DNA from: Candidatus Giovannonibacteria bacterium RIFCSPHIGHO2_02_43_16
GTDB lineage: Bacteria > Patescibacteriota > Minisyncoccia > JACPKW01 > UBA11713
Length of the DNA: 32,291 bases
NCBI GenBank assembly: GCA_001778545.1
Contig: MFHJ01000029.1
Location: forward strand, 1-32,291
Direction: 5' to 3'
A program made the position numbers and the translations under genes. The notes under the pieces are model-generated. The model did no database searches. It saw nothing but the letters and a program-made list of their open reading frames with translations, and was not told the origin of the DNA. Positions 1 through 8,056 of the stretch are shown here, piece by piece (the stretch's first letter is position 1; each line of letters opens with the position of its first letter).

Positions 1-3000
1 GGAGTGGTGGTTCCAATCCCAACGTTTCCTTTCGTTATATTCCCTGAAGTCGTGGTGGTCGCGAAAATGGTAAGGATTGACGTGGAATCGATTTGCGCGG
101 AGTAGCTATTATATAGCCTCGCTGTTGTCGTGGAGCTCGGCATATCTATCCATGAAAGTATCCCGGAATCTTCGTCAAACGCCATCGGACCGGTCGAGAG
201 CGAATCGACTGAAGCGACTCCAGCGAACGAATCATAATTGAAAGCTCCATCATCAAGAGTGAATCCGCCTTTTATGGAAGTGGTGGCTATAGTTGCATTT
301 GAGCCGTTTAAGGCGGTATTGATTCTGAAAATCGGAGTTGCTGTTGTCGAGGTGCCGATTGTCCACGCGTAGAACTGATTATTGGGAATCGTGGAGGTCG
401 CCGCAGCTCTGTAATCTAAAGTCAGCGTTGAGGCTGAAGAAGATGCGAATGTAATTAAATTTGAATCAAGAACAGTATTTCCTGCAACTGAAAGTCTGGC
501 GAATGGCGAAGTCGTCCCGAGACCTAAATTACCAACCGCGCCATCGTAGAAGAAGGGTGAGACACCGGCATTGCCAAAGCGAACGGTTGAAGAAGCGTAA
601 AGTCCGCTTTGGAATTGGATTGCGGTGGTAGTTGAATTAACGGCGGTCGCCCCATAAAAACCTGGAGTCCAAGAAAACGCTCCACCGCCTCCCGCGGCAT
701 CATCCCCATCGCAAAGCCCCGCAGAGCCCGTGATCTCTACACAGTTTGCGGTCAGGACTCCGGCTGTGTTATCCAACCCGTTTCCAAGAAAACTTGTATA
801 ATTCTCTGTTCCAATCTTGAATGAGCCGAGAGTAGAGAGTGTATTTGTGGCGGTAAGGTTTCCCATATTGACGTTTGAATACATTGTTGAAGTTCCTCCC
901 GTGAAATTCGCGACTCCTTGAATTGCAAAAGCGGTTCCCGGAGTTCCTGTCGCGACTCCCAGATTCCCGTTGATTATGAGATTCGTGCCCGCGTCAAACG
1001 TCAATGTTCCTGAAGTGTATGAATCGGAGGCGTCGGATCTAAGGAAGGAAGCGCCTTCGATTCCGTCAAGTGTTCCGGTCCAGTCGCCGGTGGCGTTGAG
1101 CGTCAAGGCGCCTCCTGTATTTTGAAGGCCGGTGCCTGTTAGATCAGTGAAGGATTCGGAGTTGAGGTTGAGGGCGCCTCCGGAGATCGTAACTCCAGAT
1201 GATGTCGCCAGGAATCCCGGTGCAGTGAGGCCTGTATATAATGTGGATGTTGCGGCTTGGAAGTTCCCGACTCCTTGTATTGAAAGGATTGATCCTGGAG
1301 TTGTTGTCGAAAGCCCGAAGCGATTGGCGGAATCGTCCCAGAATAGATTCGAGTTGTCTTCGGCGAGATTAGTTCCGTTTGAGAAAATGATCGAGCCCGC
1401 AGTGCCTCCCGTGATGTTGGAGAAGGCGCGGTTTGTAATTTGAGTTATGTTTGTAAGCGTGATGTCATCGTCAACTTCTGCGTTCGAAACAACAGAGGAG
1501 CCTGCAACCAAATCAGAGGCGGTGAGCGTATTTGAAACCATCGCGTCCGTTATGGAATCATTTGGAAGAGATACTGCTCCGGTTATTGTGAGGCCGCCGG
1601 TTGATGTAAGGCCGATGAATGCTCCTGTGCCTGTGGCGTTGATATTATGCAATTTCAAGTCGGAATACATTGTTGAAGTTCCTCCCGTGAAATTCGCGAC
1701 TCCTTGAATTGCAAAAGCGGTTCCCGGAGTTGAGGTGGCGATTCCCAGATTCCCGTTGATTATGAGATTCGTTCCCGAATCAAAAGTCAGCGTTCCCGAA
1801 GTATATGAATCGGAGGCGTCGGAGCGGAGCAAAGAAGCTCCTTCAATAGAATCAAGAGTGGCCGCGTCCGTGCAGTTTGAGGTGACGGCGACATCGTTGG
1901 CGTTAATTGTAACGCAGGTGCCAGCGCCAACAGCGAGAGCTCCCGCGCTTTGGGTAAGGCCGGCTCCGTCAAGAGAAGAATAGGAAGTGCTGTTTAATAT
2001 GAGGTTGCCTCCCGATATCGTGAGCCCGTTCGATGAAGCGAGGCCGGCTGTAGAGATTCCTCCGGCGAAAGTGGAAGTTCCAGAACCTTGTGAATAGATA
2101 AGTCCGGTTGCGGTGGCATTCCCTCCGAGAAGAGTATTCCCTGTAACGGAGAAAGGATAAGAAGGGCTCGTGGTAGCAATGCCAACATTTCCGACCGAAT
2201 CAATAATAAATGCGGTAGAAGTTGCGCCAGCCCCGGTTGAAGAAGCGACGGCGAAAAGTGGAACATTTGAAGCCCCGGAACTGTAATTATTGACAGATAA
2301 TTTCGCCCACGGACTTGTCGTCCCGATGCCGACGAGGCCGGAGGTTGTGATTCTCATCCTTTCTGCCGTTGCCTCATCTGTTACATCACCGACACGAAAA
2401 ATTAGAGGTACAGCAGTCCCTGTTCCTGTTTTGAACGAACTTAAATAAGCACCAGTGGTATTAATAAACCAATCTGCCCTTGCGGTATTGTTTATATCTG
2501 TTTCTGTACTGAAACCAAATCCAGCTATGGAAGAATTAGATCCCGGAACAAATTCCCAGATTACCGAGCCACTTACGGTGGTAAACCTTGGTCTGCTTGC
2601 CTTACTTTTTCCGCCTGGAATGTAAAATAAAGCAGGATCAGAACCTGTTAAAGCAATATTCCCTGCAATATCTAGCTTCTGACTTGGCGCCGCCGTCCCA
2701 ATCCCTACATTATCCGTTGAATAATCGTAGACCAATCCGCTCGTCTTGATGGCGAGCCCTCCGGCAAAAGTGGATGTGGCCGCCGTTCCTGTCGCATGAA
2801 AAGACAAGCCGTATGGCGTGGTTGATGCGATAACATTCCCTGAATTGTTGACCGCGAGCAAGGTTGATGCGCTGATGTTTGAAAGATTCAATGTCGTGCC
2901 CGCGTCAAACGTCAAAGTTCCAGAAGTGTATGAATCCGAAGCGTCGGAGCGGAGGAATTGAGTGGAATCGAGAGTATCGAGAGTGGTTGCGTCTCCTCCG

Positions 3001-5216
3001 CTTGAAGTCAGACAGGTTCCAGATGGCATCTGGAAACAGCCAACGGAGAGCGCGATCCCGTTATTGAATGTCGAAGTTGCTCCGGAGGAAAGATTAATCG
3101 AGCCCCCTGTAATAGTTAATCCAGATGAAGTGGCCAAGAAACCTGGAGCAACGAGGCCTGTATATAATGTAGAGGTTGCTGATTGAAAATTGCCAACGCC
3201 TTGGACGGAGAAGATAGAGCCGGGAGAAGTAGTCCCGATGCCGACGTTGCCGTTATTTAAAATATTGAAAAGAGACAAATTATTTGAATTAGCAACAAGA
3301 AAAGCATTTGTAGCGTCTGTTGATGTTCCGGTAACTGCCAATTTAGCAAACGGCGAAATAGTCCCAATACCGACGAGACCATCGCTGGTAAGTCTCATTA
3401 CCTCACTACCCAAAGAGGAGTCCGTGCTATTTGTTCTAAATCTCATATAAGATGAACCAAACAATAATTCCCCCGCTCTCCCAGTGGCTTCATTATTTCC
3501 AGCGCCTATAAAGTATGCCCTTGACGCAACAGTTGTTCCTATATTATGAAAATAAAATCCATGAAATAAAGAACTTGCTACATCAGTTTTAAAACCATAA
3601 CCCTCGAGACCCGATACGAGAGTTGTTCCATCTATTAAATAACCTCCATTTTTAACTAATAAGTCTCCTCCGCTAACTTCCAACTTTTTATCTGGACTCG
3701 TCGTCCCGATGCCGACGTTGCCCGAGTCCGCTATAAAAATAGACGAAGTCGCGGTAAGGGTTGTGCCCGCCGCGGCATAATATGGAATCTGCCCAAGCGT
3801 TCCTGAACCAACTGTCCCCGACCCAGAAGACGAAGAAGACGTTCCGCATCCGGTGCAGCTCTCCGTGATTTCAATTCTTTTAACGATGATGTCATTTACT
3901 GGAGCAGAAGATCCGCCTAAGTTATTTATCCGCTGAGTGATCGCAACGGAATTAAAGTTGCCTTGTATCTTCCGGTCCAGAGCTTGTTCGACGGAAGAAA
4001 TTTTTTCAAAAAGCAATCGCTCTAATTTTTGAAGCTTCTCGTCATCCGCGCCTGAAGAAACTTCTTTTTCGATAATTCGCTCGATAATCCGCGAATTATC
4101 GATGACAGTAACTCCTTTCATCGGCGCTTGTTGCGCGCTCTCCGGCCGCACTTTCTTTTCCGCTGAAGGCGGCGGCGCTGAAACTGTTTTAACGGCTCTG
4201 TCCGTTTCATAAAACACCCTCGCGATAAATCTGCCAAATTCAACAAAAAACATTCGCGCGTCCTGAAAAACATTAGCGGCAAGAAAGGCATTGTTCGCGT
4301 AAAATCCATAAATTCCGCGCGGAAGCGCTTTAACGTCCGGCTTGATGAATTCCCAATCCGCTTTCAATTCGCGCGCTAAACTAAAATCTGGCAAAAAGTC
4401 CGAAAGGGAAAAATTGATTTTGCCCAACGCGGAAAGAAATCTCGGCGCGGATTTGAAATCGCTCATAAAATCTGCGAGCGCCGCGCCATTCCTGCCCGCG
4501 GATTTCTGCGCCAAAACAATAGCGCTCCTGAAATCTGAAAAATCCTCGCTGGCCTTTATTTTTAAAATTGAAACGCCTTCCAAAAGCCCGTTTCCGCCTT
4601 CTCGATAAAAATTTCTCATCGCAAATCCCCCGCGCGCCAAGAGATCGGAACCGCCGTCAAAAAAAGCAAAGATGCGATCATCAAAAGCTTTGCCTCTTTC
4701 GTATAGTGGAGATGCCGACTCGGCGATAAAAGCCCCTGACGCGTTCAAACGAGCCGTAGAATATTCTATGCTGCGTACGAGAGCGTTCCATGAAGCATCC
4801 ATCCCAATAGCGAATTCGTCTGCGGCGCCGGATGAGGCAAAAAGCACAAGCCCAGCCAAAAGGGCCGCAGTCCCGAACTTTAGGCCAAAGAGCATACTCT
4901 CATCGAATGCCCTCCCTTTGCGAATTTCTTTAATTTCTCTGGTTTTTGAAAGCGCCGGTAAAAATTGTTCGCTTCTAACCTTTGGCGCGTCCGGGCTCAA
5001 ATCAAGGTTGTCGGGCTTCAGTAGCGTTTTTTCTTGAAATTGGCCTCCTTTAATTGCCAAAATTTCGTAAAATTCTTTTTCATCCCAATAGCGCCAGCCC
5101 ATATGATCCCTCTTGGCAAGCGGGATCTTTCCCTCTTTTTCCCAACGCAAAACAGTAGTCTTGCCGACGCCAAGTTTTTTCAATATATCCGCTACGTTGT
5201 ACTTTTTCTCTTCCAA
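1..5216 (-). CDS. Giant HTH-membrane-repeat surface protein, C-terminus cut off by the window edge
   Basis: The frame is open from a TTG codon at 5216 to the left edge, about 1738 codons, with no stop at the many points I checked. A stop lies just upstream of the TTG, and the next residues form a MerR/excisionase-type helix-turn-helix (roughly residues 3-54, including 'KTTVLRWEKEGKI'), so TTG is the best start. A hydrophobic segment follows at about 108-130, then a long Ala/Phe-rich stalk, a coiled coil, a Gly/Ser linker (plus position about 3830), and a Thr/Ser/Gly-rich repeat region. The repeats carry a 'N-x-GIGTTSP' motif at least 11 times, near 3720, 3370, 3235, 2700, 2320, 2180, 1740, 1310, 950, 515 and 10. 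Such repeats are known from large Patescibacteria surface and tail-fibre-like proteins. The membrane segment suggests that the HTH is inside and the repeats outside. The function is unknown; adhesion is an inference. Confidence 0.85.
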   Translation of the reverse strand, partial: MEEKKYNVADILKKLGVGKTTVLRWEKEGKIPLAKRDHMGWRYWDEKEFYEILAIKGGQFQEKTLLKPDNLDLSPDAPKVRSEQFLPALSKTREIKEIRKGRAFDESMLFGLKFGTAALLAGLVLFASSGAADEFAIGMDASWNALVRSIEYSTARLNASGAFIAESASPLYERGKAFDDRIFAFFDGGSDLLARGGFAMRNFYREGGNGLLEGVSILKIKASEDFSDFRSAIVLAQKSAGRNGAALADFMSDFKSAPRFLSALGKINFSLSDFLPDFSLARELKADWEFIKPDVKALPRGIYGFYANNAFLAANVFQDARMFFVEFGRFIARVFYETDRAVKTVSAPPPSAEKKVRPESAQQAPMKGVTVIDNSRIIERIIEKEVSSGADDEKLQKLERLLFEKISSVEQALDRKIQGNFNSVAITQRINNLGGSSAPVNDIIVKRIEITESCTGCGTSSSSSGSGTVGSGTLGQIPYYAAAGTTLTATSSIFIADSGNVGIGTTSPDKKLEVSGGDLLVKNGGYLIDGTTLVSGLEGYGFKTDVASSLFHGFYFHNIGTTVASRAYFIGAGNNEATGRAGELLFGSSYMRFRTNSTDSSLGSEVMRLTSDGLVGIGTISPFAKLAVTGTSTDATNAFLVANSNNLSLFNILNNGNVGIGTTSPGSIFSVQGVGNFQSATSTLYTGLVAPGFLATSSGLTITGGSINLSSGATSTFNNGIALSVGCFQMPSGTCLTSSGGDATTLDTLDSTQFLRSDASDSYTSGTLTFDAGTTLNLSNISASTLLAVNNSGNVIASTTPYGLSFHATGTAATSTFAGGLAIKTSGLVYDYSTDNVGIGTAAPSQKLDIAGNIALTGSDPALFYIPGGKSKASRPRFTTVSGSVIWEFVPGSNSSIAGFGFSTETDINNTARADWFINTTGAYLSSFKTGTGTAVPLIFRVGDVTDEATAERMRITTSGLVGIGTTSPWAKLSVNNYSSGASNVPLFAVASSTGAGATSTAFIIDSVGNVGIATTSPSYPFSVTGNTLLGGNATATGLIYSQGSGTSTFAGGISTAGLASSNGLTISGGNLILNSTSYSSLDGAGLTQSAGALAVGAGTCVTINANDVAVTSNCTDAATLDSIEGASLLRSDASDSYTSGTLTFDSGTNLIINGNLGIATSTPGTAFAIQGVANFTGGTSTMYSDLKLHNINATGTGAFIGLTSTGGLTITGAVSLPNDSITDAMVSNTLTASDLVAGSSVVSNAEVDDDITLTNITQITNRAFSNITGGTAGSIIFSNGTNLAEDNSNLFWDDSANRFGLSTTTPGSILSIQGVGNFQAATSTLYTGLTAPGFLATSSGVTISGGALNLNSESFTDLTGTGLQNTGGALTLNATGDWTGTLDGIEGASFLRSDASDSYTSGTLTFDAGTNLIINGNLGVATGTPGTAFAIQGVANFTGGTSTMYSNVNMGNLTATNTLSTLGSFKIGTENYTSFLGNGLDNTAGVLTANCVEITGSAGLCDGDDAAGGGGAFSWTPGFYGATAVNSTTTAIQFQSGLYASSTVRFGNAGVSPFFYDGAVGNLGLGTTSPFARLSVAGNTVLDSNLITFASSSASTLTLDYRAAATSTIPNNQFYAWTIGTSTTATPIFRINTALNGSNATIATTSIKGGFTLDDGAFNYDSFAGVASVDSLSTGPMAFDEDSGILSWIDMPSSTTTARLYNSYSAQIDSTSILTIFATTTTSGNITKGNVGIGTTT
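877..1037. repeat. Long in-frame direct repeat, copy 1
   Basis: This segment is nearly identical to 1663-1823, displaced by 786 nt (exactly 262 codons). Both start at 'gaatacattgttgaagttcc' and end in 'gaatcggaggcgtcgga'. It encodes one repeat module of the giant surface protein. A shorter related piece lies at about 2896-2953. The high nucleotide identity suggests recent duplication or gene conversion of modules. Confidence 0.85.
1663..1823. repeat. Long in-frame direct repeat, copy 2
   Basis: Second copy of the module at 877-1037. The two differ by scattered substitutions, mostly in the stretch between 'cggttcccggagtt' and 'gaatcggaggcg'. The in-frame spacing keeps the giant gene open. Confidence 0.85.
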
Positions 5217-5246
5217 GGATTAATTTCATAATTGCGCCACAGAAAT

Positions 5247-5279
5247 AAAAAATAGGGAAAGATAGTTCTTTTCCCTATA
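5247..5279 (-). terminator. Hairpin with T-run just upstream of the giant repeat gene
   Basis: On the minus strand ATAGGGAAA and TTTCCCTAT form a 9-bp stem around a 9-nt loop, followed by a T-rich run. It has the form of an intrinsic terminator and sits only about 30-60 nt before the TTG start. It could stop read-through from the envelope operon, or act as an attenuator if the promoter lies further upstream. Confidence 0.55.
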
Positions 5280-5500
5280 TGCTAATGATATGCCATACCG
5301 GTATACCATTAAAGGGGTTCTTGTGGATAAATATGGTTGACGGCGCCCCGATTCCTAAGTATCATTAAAGCAGACTGTAGAGTTCTTTTGGAAAGTACCT
5401 TAACGCAAAATTGTTCCTTATTAACGGCAAAGCCGTCACATTTACAAAAAAATAGAATATAGGATTCTTTTCTCTACAAGGAGGGAAGAAAAATCAATAA

Positions 5501-5555
5501 AGGCTCGGTAACAAAGTGAGCCTTAAACAAGAAGACTTGTTTTGTTACCGAGCCT
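5501..5555 (-). terminator. Terminator after the M23 peptidase gene
   Basis: AGGCTCGGTAACAAA (5501-5515) pairs perfectly with 5541-5555, giving a 15-bp stem. The loop itself contains ACAAG/CTTGT and a GAGCC that could compete for the stem. On the minus strand a T-rich run (TTATTGATTTTT) follows. It lies 35 nt past the end of the envelope operon, whose transcripts it should end. The plus side also has a short T-run, so it may work in both directions. Confidence 0.8.
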
Positions 5556-5589
5556 TTTTCTTATACTAAATTGTTATAAACCTTAATAT

Positions 5590-6840
5590 TTATAGATAAA
5601 GTATTGGGTCCAAATAACCTCCGTATGGTAATGAACCACAAACTCTAGAAGACTTTATCTGCACTGTGCGCGCATCGTATACCGTGAAATGGAGATGCGG
5701 TCCTGTCGTATAACCTGTATCCCCGCTATAAGCAATCAATTCGCCGCGCTTAATTCCTTGGCCGGAGGAAACCTTACTAACAGACAGATGCGCGTATAGC
5801 GTTGATAGATGGTTTGGATGTTCAATTAGTATCCATTTTCCGTATGATCCTCCGGGACAAACAATATCCGAATTCCCAGTTCCTTTAACGATGCCTTCTT
5901 CCGCCGCCAAAATTTGCGTTCCGACTGGCGCGCGCAAATCAATTCCATTATGCGAATTTTGATTGTACACATCCGTATTTTTCGCGAAATCTGTTTTGCC
6001 GAAATTTTGAGTGATATTCGGATTCAAAACGGGCCATGCTAAAACTCCGGGGCGCGGGGCAGGCAGAGAAGCTGGATCGATAAGCAAGCGCAATTGATCT
6101 TCGATTTTCCGTATGTCCTCCAAGATCTGCGCCCGCTTGATCTCGCGCTCTCGCACCAGTTTCTGATATTCCGCTTCTTTGTTTTTCGTATCGCGCAGGA
6201 GCTGATCTTTCTTTTTTTTGTAAGTCTCTTCGATAGACTTACGATCCGAAAGCTCCGCGGCTAAATCGACGAGACTTGATTTTATCGACGATTCATCCGC
6301 CTCTTTGATCTCAAGATCCCTCTTGAGATCTTTTAATTCCGAGAGTTCTTTCTTGACCGCGCCCTCCAAACTTTCTATATTTCTAATGTCGCTAAAGAAA
6401 TCGGAAAGATCCTTATGCTTTAGTAATATTTCAACGAGCGATTCATAATCAGTCTCGTTTATGGAACGCATTATTCCGGATAGCGACGCTTTCTTATCTT
6501 CTATTTCGTCAGCCTTCTTATTAATCTCTAATTCTATTTTCTCCAAACTGAGTTCGGACGCGTAGATTTTTCCCCGCGTCAATCGAATTTCAGCATTGAG
6601 CTTCCCTATCTCGGCGATGAGGGATGATATCTGGTGCTTTAAAGTTCCCGCCTCCAAAACTTTAGCATCAATCTGCTTTTGATACTCCGCGATTTCCGCT
6701 TCGATGGACGCGATCTGGTCTTCGCGGTTCTTTATCTGTGACTTTAGATCATCGACTGTCGCGCCTTCGGAATAGCTATGCAACAGAAACAAAATCCCGA
6801 CCAGCGTAAATATGCCAAATCTAAAGTTTCGAAATTGCAT
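5590..6840 (-). CDS. Murein hydrolase activator / M23 (LytM) peptidase with coiled coil
   Basis: The protein has 416 residues. The N-terminus has a signal peptide or anchor (basic start, then 'GIFTLVGILFLLHS'). A long coiled coil follows (about residues 28-250). The C-terminal M23 domain has the zinc ligands visible in 'HNGIDL' and 'HLHF', so it looks catalytically intact, unlike the degenerate LytM domain of EnvC. The layout matches EnvC/PcsB-like proteins that cut peptidoglycan cross-links during division, acting outside the membrane. The start at 6840 overlaps the end of gltX by 20 nt, and no strong ribosome site is visible. It is the last gene of the envelope block and is followed by the terminator at 5501-5555. 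Confidence 0.9.
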   Translation of the reverse strand: MQFRNFRFGIFTLVGILFLLHSYSEGATVDDLKSQIKNREDQIASIEAEIAEYQKQIDAKVLEAGTLKHQISSLIAEIGKLNAEIRLTRGKIYASELSLEKIELEINKKADEIEDKKASLSGIMRSINETDYESLVEILLKHKDLSDFFSDIRNIESLEGAVKKELSELKDLKRDLEIKEADESSIKSSLVDLAAELSDRKSIEETYKKKKDQLLRDTKNKEAEYQKLVREREIKRAQILEDIRKIEDQLRLLIDPASLPAPRPGVLAWPVLNPNITQNFGKTDFAKNTDVYNQNSHNGIDLRAPVGTQILAAEEGIVKGTGNSDIVCPGGSYGKWILIEHPNHLSTLYAHLSVSKVSSGQGIKRGELIAYSGDTGYTTGPHLHFTVYDARTVQIKSSRVCGSLPYGGYLDPILYL

Positions 6841-8056
6841 GCCTGATGCGTTTTAACGATTCCTCTTTCCCTAAAACCTCCATAATCTCGATAGGGCCCG
6901 GAGAATTCTTAAGCCCCGACAGGGACACTCGAAGAGGCCACAACACCTCCCCCATCCCTTCTTTTTTCGCGTACGCCACCACATCGCCGCTCGAAAATAT
7001 TAATTCAAATGCTTTTTCGAGACGTTTTTTTGTATCTTCCCTCGATGCGTTTTTCCAAATCAGCAATGCCGGATCATAATCGCCCAGTTCGAAAATAAAC
7101 TTAGCTTCCGTTGTAAAATCGGATAATTTTGAAATGCGGTCCTGAAAAAGCCTAGCGGCGCCCGATAAATTCTTGTTCCGCCATTCCTCTGGAATAAACG
7201 GTTTCAATTTCTCAATAAAATCCTTTCCGTCTAGTTTTTTTATATATTCCCTGGATATCCAATCGAGTTTTCTCTTGTCAAAAATTGCGCCTCCTTTCTG
7301 CACGCGCTCCAGCGAAAACTGCTCAATTAATTCCTCTTTAGTGAAAATTTCCCGGTCATCCTCTGGATGCCATCCCAAAAGCGCCAAAAAATTGAACATT
7401 GCCTCCGGAAGATATCCAAGCTTTTTATACTCCGAGAGAGCCTCGGCCCCGTGCCGTTTGGACAATTTAGAACGATCGGATCCCAATATCAGCGGCAAAT
7501 GCGCGTACTTAGGTGTCGGACACCTAAGTGCTTCTTGGATTAGAATTTGCCTCGGTGTATTTGATATGTGATCCTCCCCGCGGATTATATGCGATATTTT
7601 CATTTCGAAATCGTCAATTACGGCTGCTAAATGGTAGAGAGGAGTTTTTTCATCTTTTGCAATCACAAAATCTCCCAAATCCTTCGTATCAGTTTCGATA
7701 TTTCCCCTTATAATATCGTAGAATTTTACAATTCTACCGGGATTTTTAAACCTTATTACATCTGAGACGTAAGCCGAGCCATTTTCTAACAATTTTTTTA
7801 TATGGTGTGAGTATATTTCTTTTCTGTCGGATTGGCGGTAAAATTCGTCCCAATTCAATCCAAGCCAGCGCATGGCTGCTTTCGCGTCTTCTTCGTACTC
7901 CGGCTTGGAACGCTCAATGTCGGTATCTTCAATTCTCAAAATAAACTTGCCCCCGCTTTTTTTCGCAAAAAGAAAATTAAAGATTCCCGCGCGGGCATTG
8001 CCTACGTGCAAGAGCCCTGTTGGAGAAGGCGCGAGTCTTGTCCTAATCTCCTCCAT
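6821..8056 (-). CDS. gltX: Glutamyl-tRNA synthetase, shortened
   Basis: Class I synthetase that charges tRNA-Glu (or tRNA-Gln in non-discriminating forms). The HIGH motif appears as 'HVGN' near residue 17, the binding region 'IRGEDHISNTPRQ' is present, and KMSKS appears as 'SKLSKR'. I chose ATG at 8056-8054, which overlaps the murG stop as TGATG; a TTG one codon upstream is also possible. At 411 residues it is short compared with the usual 460-500. The missing part is mainly between '...ENGSAY' and 'VIRFK', where typical GluRS has a segment of about 35-45 residues that begins with a Cys-containing 'CFC' stretch. The reading frame is intact on both sides, so this looks like a true deletion. 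Its position behind murG suggests co-transcription. Confidence 0.93.
   Translation of the reverse strand: MEEIRTRLAPSPTGLLHVGNARAGIFNFLFAKKSGGKFILRIEDTDIERSKPEYEEDAKAAMRWLGLNWDEFYRQSDRKEIYSHHIKKLLENGSAYVSDVIRFKNPGRIVKFYDIIRGNIETDTKDLGDFVIAKDEKTPLYHLAAVIDDFEMKISHIIRGEDHISNTPRQILIQEALRCPTPKYAHLPLILGSDRSKLSKRHGAEALSEYKKLGYLPEAMFNFLALLGWHPEDDREIFTKEELIEQFSLERVQKGGAIFDKRKLDWISREYIKKLDGKDFIEKLKPFIPEEWRNKNLSGAARLFQDRISKLSDFTTEAKFIFELGDYDPALLIWKNASREDTKKRLEKAFELIFSSGDVVAYAKKEGMGEVLWPLRVSLSGLKNSPGPIEIMEVLGKEESLKRIRHAISKL

Larger units (their letters stand above)
5217..5589. other. Gene-poor gap before the giant repeat gene
   Basis: I see no convincing gene here. The gap holds a 15-bp-stem terminator (5501-5555), a second hairpin followed by a T-run on the minus strand (about 5247-5279), a short ACGGC/GCCGT hairpin near 5423-5436, and the perfect palindrome ATACCGGTAT at 5295-5304, which could be an operator. 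The stretch from 5226 to about 5260 resembles the promoter element found at 23471, 29101, 31526 and 32103: on the minus strand it has TTTCCC, a T-rich tract and TTTCTGTGGC. It may therefore be the promoter of the giant gene. Confidence 0.6.

Noticed and set aside
1132..3450. Several plus-strand open frames of 60-103 codons within 1132-3450
   Set aside because: They are antisense shadows of the giant minus-strand repeat gene, whose Thr/Ser/Gly-rich codons leave the opposite strand open. They have no ribosome sites and no recognisable folds.
1..3800. Repeated DNA motifs that could suggest a CRISPR array
   Set aside because: The repeats are long, diverged and coding, in multiples of three bases, and encode the GIGTTSP modules. 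Repeat and spacer lengths are not regular.
5034..5231. Plus-strand open frame of 65 codons over 5034-5231
   Set aside because: It is the complement of the HTH domain of the giant gene and has no ribosome site.
5218..5306. 27-codon minus-strand frame starting at an ATG near 5306 and running through the terminator
   Set aside because: It lacks a ribosome site and runs through a terminator hairpin, so it is most likely chance.
5217..5589. tRNA or other structural RNA gene in the gap
   Set aside because: No cloverleaf, CCA end or GTTCGA-type T-loop could be found; only simple hairpins are visible.
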